From Clostridia bacterium (GTDB lineage: Bacteria > Bacillota > Clostridia > Christensenellales > UBA3700): 64,000 nucleotides of DNA. The notes below the pieces were generated by a model. It was not told where the DNA came from. It worked only from the letters and a program-made list of their open reading frames with translations, and did not search any database. Position numbers and translations under genes: made by a program. The stretch covers positions 64,058-128,057 of the forward strand of contig JAIEDA010000011.1 in assembly GCA_029068165.1 (NCBI GenBank). Direction: 5' to 3'. Positions 19,724 to 28,234 of the stretch are shown in pieces (within the stretch, counting starts at the first letter, position 1; the number at the start of each line of letters is the position of its first letter).

Positions 19724-20831
19724 CTTTTATCTCCTTGTTAATCAATCTTTTTAGCCCTTTTAAAGTTACACACGTAAAATCCTTTCCTTCTAAAGCTTTA
19801 TTGCAAATCTTTAAATAATCCCATTTTGCTAACTCATCTGGGATTACATAAAACCCTTTGTCTATGTTGGCTTTTTGAAAATCGATATCATTTCTAATAG
19901 CATTAGCCAGAACGTATGCGTTGGAATATACTTTTGCATCTATACCCCAAGTGTGATCTTTAAAATGAATCTTAATATCGTATTTGTCTTTTTCTGGCCA
20001 TAAAAAGACCTCCAAATCTTTTGCTTTACAGATTTTTGCAATTTCTAATTCTAATTTACCCGGATTGCAAATATACCGCATTACTCCCAATCTTAATCTA
20101 TGCGTAAACTTTGAATCGATTTTTTTGCGTTGAGAATTTTTATTATATTTTATATCCTTACACGAACGCTGGCTACAAGACATTTCTTCCCCTATTTGTG
20201 ATGCTGTCCAACCGCATTTAGGGCATAAAAAGACTTCACTAGGTATTATCTCATAGGCACTATCTATGATTTCAGCAATAATAGAATCATTATCATACTT
20301 TAACAATAAATCCTGCCTCATCTCATTACTTAAAAGTGGATTCTCTATTAAGAACTTCCTCATAGTGACGTAATCATTTTGAGATAAATTTTTTAACTTA
20401 TCGTAAACAATGTGTTCATCAATAGCAAGTAAGTCTTGCTCTATTCCGCTTAGAAAATCTTGACAATCTTCTGTCAATACAAACGTTTTAGCCTTATCGT
20501 CTACTTCAACAAGTGCATTCATTTTGTACAATGGATTATTGAATATTTCTTGTATACTTTTCCCATCCCATTCGCTGAACCAATTCGCAATAGGATACTG
20601 CAAATAATTTAAAATAAAGTCAGTTTCATTTAGGAGATTTAACTTCATCTTTAACTCATCATCACTAAACCCAGATTTGGAAACCATTAGAAAAGCAAAC
20701 ATATTTATGCCCTGCCGCAATATTAGACTGCGGGGATAATTGTCATTTTCTTTCACTTGAATCTTTTCTCTTAGACCACATGCGATATGTGCCAATGTCT
20801 TAATAAATCTTGTTTCAGTTTCTGTAGCCAT
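19710..20831 (-). CDS. Restriction-endonuclease-fold protein of a pPIWI_RE system, with zinc ribbon
   Basis: 'CPKCGWTASQIGEEMSCSQRSC'; 'DLEVFLWPEKDKYDIKIHFKDHTWGIDAKVYSNA' nuclease core. Start moved from 20891 to 20831 (MATETETRF) because of RBS cacGGAGaaaat. Confidence 0.7.
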   Translation of the reverse strand: MATETETRFIKTLAHIACGLREKIQVKENDNYPRSLILRQGINMFAFLMVSKSGFSDDELKMKLNLLNETDFILNYLQYPIANWFSEWDGKSIQEIFNNPLYKMNALVEVDDKAKTFVLTEDCQDFLSGIEQDLLAIDEHIVYDKLKNLSQNDYVTMRKFLIENPLLSNEMRQDLLLKYDNDSIIAEIIDSAYEIIPSEVFLCPKCGWTASQIGEEMSCSQRSCKDIKYNKNSQRKKIDSKFTHRLRLGVMRYICNPGKLELEIAKICKAKDLEVFLWPEKDKYDIKIHFKDHTWGIDAKVYSNAYVLANAIRNDIDFQKANIDKGFYVIPDELAKWDYLKICNKALEGKDFTCVTLKGLKRLINKEIKDERD

Positions 20832-20854
20832 ATTTTCTCCGTGTAATAAAAATT

Positions 20855-20881
20855 CCGTCTCCCGAAAAAATCGAAAGACGG
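20855..20881 (-). terminator. terminator-like hairpin in the 5' leader of the pPIWI_RE operon
   Basis: - strand CCGTCTTTCG-ATTTTTT-CGGGAGACGG then AATTTTTATT; 10 pairs including 2 G-U. Confidence 0.65.
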
Positions 20882-20946
20882 ATAATAGCAACCTCTATAG
20901 TGAATTATTATAATCCAATTGATTCAATTTTTTCTAAGACACTATT

Positions 20947-20975
20947 AGTTTAACACCCCAAAATAATAAAGTCAA
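20947..20975 (-). promoter_or_regulatory. SigA-type promoter of the pPIWI_RE operon
   Basis: - strand TTGACT-17 bp-TAAACT. Confidence 0.55.
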
Positions 20976-21131
20976 TAGGTTTTTATAAATTTTTATTCAA
21001 AACCTTGCGTTGAAATCTTTTTTTCAAAACCTTAAAACTTATTTTTTAGTTAAATATATAAATATTTTCCTATCTTTGAACCAAAGTTTACATTACTTAA
21101 GCTTTAATGTTTTAAAAAGCTAAAATGGTTG

Positions 21132-21160
21132 TTGCTATTTATATTTTTTTATGCTATAGT
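21132..21160 (+). promoter_or_regulatory. SigA-type promoter of the MBL-fold three-gene operon
   Basis: TTGCTA-17 bp-TATAGT; RBS aaGGAG before 21226. Confidence 0.6.
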
Positions 21161-21225
21161 AATATCATAATTAATCACACACGTTCATACATTATTAAAA
21201 CGAAATGATATAAGGAGAAAAAATT

Positions 21226-21930
21226 ATGTCTCAAAATTTTAATCCAGAAAGAAAACAATATTCTGTAGTATTGTTAGGTGATTTTAACCCAGCTATGTTC
21301 CAACCCGAATGGTTTAGTAAAAATGATATAATTTCTCCAGAGGAAGTTGACTTTGCAAGAAATCAATCGACTACATGCCCCATTATTATTACTCCTCAGG
21401 TAACGCTATTTAAAACATCCCAATTTAGTGTAAGAATTGAACAGAAACGTTTTCAGGTTGTTGCTGATAAAGAACCAATAATAGTTTTAAAAGATTTTAT
21501 ATTAAAAACTTTTGAAAGATTAAGCGGATATGTAATAACTGCTTTTGGCTTTAATTTTAGTGCTCATTATCATGTTGAAAATAACGAAACATATCATAAA
21601 ATAGGCGATAAATTAGCGCCTAAAGACTACTGGGGATCACTACTAGATGATGAAGTGAGTGGATTAGATAGAAAAAGTGGATTAAGTGGACTTGAAATGA
21701 AAAAAACTAAAAAAGATGACTTTGGTCATATATCTGTCTTGTTGCAACCATCTACATTTGTACAACCTGGTGTTTTTATGAACTGTAATGACCACTTCAA
21801 TTTGCCAGACGATGATTCTATGGCTGAAATAGTGATCGAAAAGATTGAACAAGTTTTTGACAATTCGTTTGAACATATGAAAACATTGCAAATTAGTGTC
21901 TTATCTGAGGTTATAAAAGATGGTGAATAA
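21226..21930 (+). CDS. uncharacterised protein, possibly TIGR04255-like
   Basis: 'YSVVLLGDFNPAMFQPEWF...QFSVRIEQKRFQVV' resembles my memory of that family; RBS aaggag. Confidence 0.5.
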   Translation: MSQNFNPERKQYSVVLLGDFNPAMFQPEWFSKNDIISPEEVDFARNQSTTCPIIITPQVTLFKTSQFSVRIEQKRFQVVADKEPIIVLKDFILKTFERLSGYVITAFGFNFSAHYHVENNETYHKIGDKLAPKDYWGSLLDDEVSGLDRKSGLSGLEMKKTKKDDFGHISVLLQPSTFVQPGVFMNCNDHFNLPDDDSMAEIVIEKIEQVFDNSFEHMKTLQISVLSEVIKDGE

Positions 21931-22591
21931 AACTGATACATTTCCTAGAGAGTTAGACTTCATTGACGAAAAATATATTGAAGAAACCTTTTCTGATGAC
22001 CAATTTAAAAATGTTTCAGACTCAATTTTTACTGGTTTAGCCATGGATAGCGACGAGCACCTGTCTTCTATATGGTCTACCCTCTTGCCAGACAACAACA
22101 TGCCTGCTAATATGCAAACCGAATCATCTATCCATAATCAAGCAAGAACGTTTAAGACAGATAACACTAAATCCGCTTTACGTTACGTTTCTAGAGAGTA
22201 CCACTCTCCTTTGTGCGAATCTTATTATAATGAAATTAAAGAGTATTATGGTTCAGTTGATACTATTAATGAAGAACGGAACACCTTTATCGCAACACTA
22301 TCTTTCAAATCAGACCCTGAAAATAAAATATCTGTTGAATTTAACTTTGATGACGTACAATATGAATCTGAGAAATCTTTAATAAAGATTGGCGCTCCAT
22401 TAGTATGGGTTATAGGACAAGAAACAGGATTAGTATTACGCGAAAATAGAGTAAAACAAGGACCTAGAATTAACATATCAATATTTAGATTTAGAAGGAC
22501 AAAATGTTTGAGCTCAAAACAAGTTCAAGCTGCAAAAGAGAAAGCAAATGAATGGACAAGACTTTTTATCGGATACAAATCTGAAAATTAA
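21920..22591 (+). CDS. uncharacterised protein, second gene of the MBL operon
   Basis: Overlaps preceding gene by 11 nt and following gene by 44 nt. Confidence 0.6.
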   Translation: MVNKTDTFPRELDFIDEKYIEETFSDDQFKNVSDSIFTGLAMDSDEHLSSIWSTLLPDNNMPANMQTESSIHNQARTFKTDNTKSALRYVSREYHSPLCESYYNEIKEYYGSVDTINEERNTFIATLSFKSDPENKISVEFNFDDVQYESEKSLIKIGAPLVWVIGQETGLVLRENRVKQGPRINISIFRFRRTKCLSSKQVQAAKEKANEWTRLFIGYKSEN

Positions 22592-23636
22592 TGCTAATGA
22601 CGATGATATAGAAATTAGTGTTTTCGGACGTGGATTCGGAGAATGCATAGTATTATGTTGTGGCAATAAAGAATATGTGGTTATTGATTCATTTGTAAAT
22701 CCTCAAACAAAGAAACCAATTGCAATTGACTATTTAAATGCATTGGGAATAAGTACAAAATCAATCAAAAAAGTTATCTTAACTCATTGGCATTCTGACC
22801 ACATTTCTGGTGCTGTGGATATTTTAAATGTTGCAGCACCCGATGTTCAATTAGTTGTAAGTCCCATTATTTCTGAAAAAAGATTTATGGAATATATAAG
22901 TTTAGGAAAAGAAAGTTGCGTATCCTCTACTAGCGAATTTGTAAAAATTTATGAGTACATAGAAAAGAATGGTATACAGCATGTGTGTCTAGCGAAGGAA
23001 AAAACTAGAGTGTATTCAAACGAATCACTATCAAATGCTGAAATTTATTGTTTATTTCCACACGATACCAATGTTATAGATTATCTTAACTCAATAATTC
23101 TACCTAAAACTGGCGATCCGGTTGCTTATGAGTATAAAGATGAAAATCTATTAAGCATTGTCTTGCTTATGAAATACTCATCTGATGGAGCATTATTTGG
23201 AGGCGATTTAGAAGTTTCTCAAAACAATGATGGTTGGAGTGCGATCGTTAATAATTATGAACACCACAAAAATTATCCTTCTATCTTTAAAATACCACAT
23301 CATGGAAGTGTAAATGCTCATTGTGAATTAGTTTGGAGGAATATATTGCAACCAAATCCTATATCAATCCTAACTGTTTACAATAAGGGGAATAAATTAC
23401 CAAAAGATAGTGACATCGACAGAATTAAAAGTCTTTCTGGTGCATTGTATATTGTTGGGAAAAAATCGAAAGAAGATAAGGCCTTCGAACATGATTTAAA
23501 AAGAAGTATGCCAAAGGCTAAAGTAAATACTATGCCTCAAGAGATAGGTCTAATACGCTATAGAAAAAATAGATTTAAACCCGATGAGGCAGCAAAAATT
23601 GAAACTTTTGGCTCAGTTCAAATTTACTCAAAATAA
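22548..23636 (+). CDS. MBL-fold metallo-hydrolase (ComEC/beta-lactamase-like)
   Basis: 'LTHWHSDHISG' (HxHxDH), 'ALFGGDLE', 'KIPHHGSVNAH'. Confidence 0.88.
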   Translation: MNGQDFLSDTNLKINANDDDIEISVFGRGFGECIVLCCGNKEYVVIDSFVNPQTKKPIAIDYLNALGISTKSIKKVILTHWHSDHISGAVDILNVAAPDVQLVVSPIISEKRFMEYISLGKESCVSSTSEFVKIYEYIEKNGIQHVCLAKEKTRVYSNESLSNAEIYCLFPHDTNVIDYLNSIILPKTGDPVAYEYKDENLLSIVLLMKYSSDGALFGGDLEVSQNNDGWSAIVNNYEHHKNYPSIFKIPHHGSVNAHCELVWRNILQPNPISILTVYNKGNKLPKDSDIDRIKSLSGALYIVGKKSKEDKAFEHDLKRSMPKAKVNTMPQEIGLIRYRKNRFKPDEAAKIETFGSVQIYSK

Positions 23637-24132
23637 TCCATTTTTTACTAAAATTGGTATCAATAAGTTATCTTATAATGTATAATATTTATCTCACACA
23701 TATATAATATAGATTGAATAGTTATCTATTCAAGTATTTTTATTTTACCATAATATATCGTGAATTTCAAATTTAAACATTAGGAAGCTTATCTTCTGCA
23801 AACAGTTGGTTTTTTAGCGAAAAAATTCAATCTCTACAAAATAATTCATCTTGTAGAATGCCCTCTCAATTTTACAATTTTTCTACGAAAGTAGGTCGCG
23901 AATTATTTTTTACTGAAAATTACCAAAAATCAATAGAAATTAGCAAGAAAAAATAGATGTTACTGAAATACAAAAATTAATGGGTTCGGTGTCGAATTCG
24001 CGTTTGATTTTGGGAAAATTGGTGTCAATAACGATAAACAGATATCAGTCAATATCGATAGACATCAGGCTGATTGAGAGACTTGAAATATAAATTAGTA
24101 ACAATCAGTAAAAATCGTTAAAAGACAATAAG

Positions 24133-24177
24133 AAAGGCTCGCTACCCTATTTTTATTGGGTTATCAGGCTTTCCTGA
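24133..24177 (-). terminator. terminator-like hairpin downstream of the ECF operon
   Basis: - strand GAAAGCCTGATAACCC-loop-GGGTAGCGAGCCTTTC followed by TTATTGTCTTTT; imperfect stem. Confidence 0.5.
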
Positions 24178-24320
24178 TTAATTTCATATTATTTAATAAC
24201 TTTACTTGCTCAAAAAAATATTTTAATTATTGTAAATATCCTATTATTTCTGCATAACATCCTTTGAATAACAACCTGTTGTTATAAGGTAAATGCGGCT
24301 GATATTAAACAATCCCTAAT

Positions 24321-25106
24321 TCAAGCTTGATCGAATATTCCGTATTTTGTTTTTAAGCGATTTAACTTTTCAAGGAACGGTTTTGTTAGCAATAGCAAAA
24401 AGACTACGTTGGATATGGCGTAAACTGCCATAAAGGGCAAACTAGACGTGATGGCGACAACGTAGCGCGACCAATTCCAAGTACCGTCCATATTGATTAC
24501 CGTCCATATATCCATAAGCATTGAGAACAACACTCCGCCTATAATTCCGATAATTATCAATAATATCCAATTCGGTCTCTTTCCACGCAAACTAATCAGA
24601 CCTGCCAACAGCCCTATAAAACCCCATACGAACATTTGAAAGGGCGTCCAAGGTCCTTGTCCGTAAAATATGTTAGATACGATTGCCGATAGCGCGCCTG
24701 TCATAAATCCTGCTTGCATACCGCACGCAATACCCGTAATAATTGCTATCGCCGTCACCGGCTTAAATCCCGGAATGGGCGCGAAAATCAATCTCCCCAA
24801 TACGGATATTGCCGTCAATACTGCAATTACTACCAATTCCCTTGCCCCTGCTTTTCCCTTTTCAAATCCGATAAAAAACGGTATGCAAGCCAAAAGCGCA
24901 ATAGCAATGGATATGATATTGTACTTGCGGTCTGCAAAGAGTTTAACTCCGATAAATATCACGATAGGAATTACGACGAGATATACGGCAAGCGTAATTA
25001 TAGTACGCCACGGGATATTCTTCTTCGGCTTGCTTTTATCTTTATCCGTATGCGACGGCTCAGCCTGCGTAATAGGTTGCGAAATAGTAATAAGTCTTTT
25101 ATCCAT
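24321..25106 (-). CDS. ECF transporter S component (candidate cobalamin-specific, CbrT-like)
   Basis: Multi-TM; 'GRLIFAPIPGFKPVTAIAIITGIACGMQAGFMTG'; in an ECF gene set under a cobalamin riboswitch. Confidence 0.75.
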   Translation of the reverse strand: MDKRLITISQPITQAEPSHTDKDKSKPKKNIPWRTIITLAVYLVVIPIVIFIGVKLFADRKYNIISIAIALLACIPFFIGFEKGKAGARELVVIAVLTAISVLGRLIFAPIPGFKPVTAIAIITGIACGMQAGFMTGALSAIVSNIFYGQGPWTPFQMFVWGFIGLLAGLISLRGKRPNWILLIIIGIIGGVLFSMLMDIWTVINMDGTWNWSRYVVAITSSLPFMAVYAISNVVFLLLLTKPFLEKLNRLKTKYGIFDQA

Positions 25107-26784
25107 TGCCGTTTACTCTCCCATTCTTTTCGCAAAGCTGTACTACCATATCTACCGTTACGGCGTTTTTATACTGTCCGCGAGAAATACGACTTGCCGC
25201 CGTAGTATAATAATTGTTGGACGAGAAGAAGTCTACGGGATTGCAAAGCGACACGATTTGTCCGTCAAAGAACATACCGCACCTATCGGCGTGTTCAGCG
25301 GCAAATTCAACGTCGTGCGTCACGATAACGATAGTCATACCTTGCGCTTTCAGTCGATATAAAATATCCGCCAAAATCTTTTTGGAATATGCGTCGATAC
25401 CCTTAGTAGGCTCGTCCAAAAGAATAATCTTCGGCTCGGTCAAAAGCAACTTCGCAAAAGCTGATTTTTGCTGTTCGCCACCGCTCAAATCAAAGGGATG
25501 GCTATCAAGCAAATGCTCTATTTCCAACTCCTTTGCTATGGCTTGTATTTTTTGCTGTGACTGCGCTTTGTCATACCCCATAAGTTTAGTCACTTCCATT
25601 AGGTCGTCTTTCAAAGTGTTTTTGACAAAAAGTATTTGAGGATTTTGCGGTAAGCACGAGATATTACGTCTATACAAAGAATTACCGCTATACTCTTTGA
25701 TTTTCTTATCCCATATCCTAAGTTTGCCCCTATACAGTCTGCGAGTACCGCTCATAATCTTTAACGTTGTAGTTTTGCCTGCTCCGTTTCCGCCTAATAT
25801 GCAAAGTATCTCGTTTTCATAGACGGTCAAATTCAAGCCGTTGAGAACGTCCGGCGTATCTCGCTCGTATCTGAAAAAGCCTTCACTGATTTCTATTGCC
25901 TTTTTGCGATTGGAATAATCTTCGTCTTGCACGTCGAAGCCGGGATAGGTATTCTTGTAACCTTGCAAGAACTCCCTTCCTTCGCGTACCGATAGCGGAC
26001 ATTCGCCGTCAGCCTTGAGACTTTGATAAATACGCACTGCCGACGGCAATCCCAACAGCATTTTGTGTCCGCTATCTTCTTGCAACAATCGCTTGCCTAT
26101 ATTTTTTGGCGTATCCACCATAAGGACGTTGGCTTTATTCATAACGGCTACTTTGTGAGCAAGCGGAAAGACTTCTTCCAAACGGTGTTCCACAAGCACG
26201 ATAGTCATACCGAGTTCTTCGTTGATTTTACGCAAAGTTGCGATAAAGTCCGAGGCGGCGATAGGGTCAAGTTGACTTGTAGGCTCGTCCAATACAAGAA
26301 TTTGAGGTTGCATTACCATTATTGACGCTAAGTTGAGCAACTGTTTTTGTCCGCCCGAAAGTTCGCAAGTCTTTTTATGATACCAATCTCCTATCCCGAA
26401 AAATCCCGATATTTCCGCAACTCGTCTACGGATTTCGTCGCTATCTTCCCCCAAACTCTCCAACCCGAAAGCCAACTCGTGCCACACCTTGTCGGTTACA
26501 ATTTGATTGTCGGGGTTTTGCATAACGAAGCCTATTGCCGTAACGGATGTCCGCTCGTCTAAATTCTCAATCTCAACACCGTCATACAAGACCTTGCCCG
26601 ACTTGTTTCCTTTGGGTTGCAACTGCTTTTTAAGTAGTCTGAGCAACGTACTTTTTCCGCACCCCGACTCTCCGCATAGCACGACGAACTCACCGCGCTC
26701 GATACTAAGATTGATATTGTCAAGCGCGCAAGTAATCGCATTTGGATAAGTAAAAGTCAAATTTTCGAGCGTAAGTATCGCCAT
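25099..26784 (-). CDS. ECF transporter ATPase, fused A1-A2 double ABC domain
   Basis: Two Walker A ('GESGCGKST','GGNGAGKTT'), two signature ('LSGGQKQ','LSGGEQQ') motifs. Confidence 0.93.
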   Translation of the reverse strand: MAILTLENLTFTYPNAITCALDNINLSIERGEFVVLCGESGCGKSTLLRLLKKQLQPKGNKSGKVLYDGVEIENLDERTSVTAIGFVMQNPDNQIVTDKVWHELAFGLESLGEDSDEIRRRVAEISGFFGIGDWYHKKTCELSGGQKQLLNLASIMVMQPQILVLDEPTSQLDPIAASDFIATLRKINEELGMTIVLVEHRLEEVFPLAHKVAVMNKANVLMVDTPKNIGKRLLQEDSGHKMLLGLPSAVRIYQSLKADGECPLSVREGREFLQGYKNTYPGFDVQDEDYSNRKKAIEISEGFFRYERDTPDVLNGLNLTVYENEILCILGGNGAGKTTTLKIMSGTRRLYRGKLRIWDKKIKEYSGNSLYRRNISCLPQNPQILFVKNTLKDDLMEVTKLMGYDKAQSQQKIQAIAKELEIEHLLDSHPFDLSGGEQQKSAFAKLLLTEPKIILLDEPTKGIDAYSKKILADILYRLKAQGMTIVIVTHDVEFAAEHADRCGMFFDGQIVSLCNPVDFFSSNNYYTTAASRISRGQYKNAVTVDMVVQLCEKNGRVNGNG

Positions 26785-27644
26785 AACAAGTTCTCCTTAA
26801 TTTCAATTACCGTAGATAAAAACATCAAAATAAACAGTCCCGCATACAACGTGAAAGCCAAAGCGGATACGTCTATCTTCGCAAGCGTGGGATAAAAGTT
26901 GTAGTCGCCATATCCCGAGAACATCAACCAAATAACGCCTGCCGACAACGCAAAAGCTATGCACGCCATAACCGTATCTTGTCTATGCCATCTATAGATT
27001 GCGTAACTTGAACGCCCCTTTAGTCCATAGCCGCGCGCTCTCATAGAGTCGGCAGTATCAACGGAGTTTTCAAGACTCCAAGTCAAGAGAATACTCATTA
27101 CACGGACTTTACTGCGTATACGGTCTACGTAACTTTTGGACGTATAAATACCCATTGCCTTTTGCGCCTCGTTGATTTCTCTATATCTTTTTTTGAGTTT
27201 AGGCACGAATCCCAAAGTCATTGAAAGCAACAGCGCAAGCTTTGGCAAGAATCTTCCGAATAGGAATACGAATTTATCGCTCGTCATTACCGCGTGATAA
27301 CACTTGAACCAATAATACATTGATATAATCATTACGGCAATAGCCACTCCGTAGCATATCGCTTCGGCAGTAACGGGATTGTCGTTTAGGAAGAATAAAA
27401 TCGTTTCTCCGTTATGTGAAAACAGCGGATTGGTAAGAGCGATTATTATCAATATGGGTACGCTGTACGCCAGACTTTTGAATAGTTCTTTTACTCCTAT
27501 CAGCGTTCCGCAAAAGACAATACTTCCCACGAAAGAAATGCCCAGCAATACGGGGTGCATAGTAAACATCGTAATAAATACCGTAACCGTAAAATATACG
27601 AATAAAATTATCGGATGATAACTTGCAAAGGCTTTGTCTCTCAT
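26757..27644 (-). CDS. ECF transporter transmembrane protein EcfT
   Basis: 'LLTWSLENSVDTADSMRARGYG' is the EcfT coupling motif. Confidence 0.9.
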   Translation of the reverse strand: MRDKAFASYHPIILFVYFTVTVFITMFTMHPVLLGISFVGSIVFCGTLIGVKELFKSLAYSVPILIIIALTNPLFSHNGETILFFLNDNPVTAEAICYGVAIAVMIISMYYWFKCYHAVMTSDKFVFLFGRFLPKLALLLSMTLGFVPKLKKRYREINEAQKAMGIYTSKSYVDRIRSKVRVMSILLTWSLENSVDTADSMRARGYGLKGRSSYAIYRWHRQDTVMACIAFALSAGVIWLMFSGYGDYNFYPTLAKIDVSALAFTLYAGLFILMFLSTVIEIKENLLWRYLRSKI

Positions 27645-28234
27645 ATTCCTACCCCTTGCAAGCCAAAAATACTTTGCGCTTTAATATCATTATTTTCTAA
27701 CCATTCGCAACCTACGTCGCGCCCTAAATCGCAAGTATAAACCCAAGCGATTACGTCGCCGTCCTTAAGTTCATACTTACTGCAACCGTAATTTGGGAAC
27801 ACTCCGTTGACTGTATACATCCAACCCGAAAGCGGACCGCAAGAAAACTCGTATAAGTAGTTTATACCCCTAATGTAAACGCTACCGTATGCGCTCAAGT
27901 TCGCCCCTTGATACTCCATTTGAATTTTGTTATATCTCACTGCCCTTGAAAGAATGTCGTACACGGTATCGCCCTTGCGCAAGACGTACTCCGTTTGCTC
28001 TAAGATAAAACCGCTACTCGGTACGTATTTTTCATATCTAAGCGCAGGGTCTAAATCATTCCAATTATTGAGTATCGTACTACACTCAATACTCAAAAAC
28101 ACAGTTTCGCTATCTTCGGTAATATCGTCTATATGCGTAAGATAATAATCGTCTACAGACTGAATTTTCGTACCGCAACAAAGAACGACGATAAGAAAAA
28201 CTATAACGACTACCGCAACAAAATCTTTCTTCAT
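27641..28234 (-). CDS. DUF4430-domain exported protein (transcobalamin C-terminal-like)
   Basis: 'GPLSGWMYTVNGVFPNYGCSKYELKDGDVIAWVYT'; N-terminal signal/anchor. Confidence 0.8.
   Translation of the reverse strand: MKKDFVAVVVIVFLIVVLCCGTKIQSVDDYYLTHIDDITEDSETVFLSIECSTILNNWNDLDPALRYEKYVPSSGFILEQTEYVLRKGDTVYDILSRAVRYNKIQMEYQGANLSAYGSVYIRGINYLYEFSCGPLSGWMYTVNGVFPNYGCSKYELKDGDVIAWVYTCDLGRDVGCEWLENNDIKAQSIFGLQGVGI

Noticed and set aside
23930-24050. tRNA-like TPsiC arm (ggttcggtgtcgaattcg) as an att site
   Set aside because: No cloverleaf could be drawn and no matching repeat was found near the integrase
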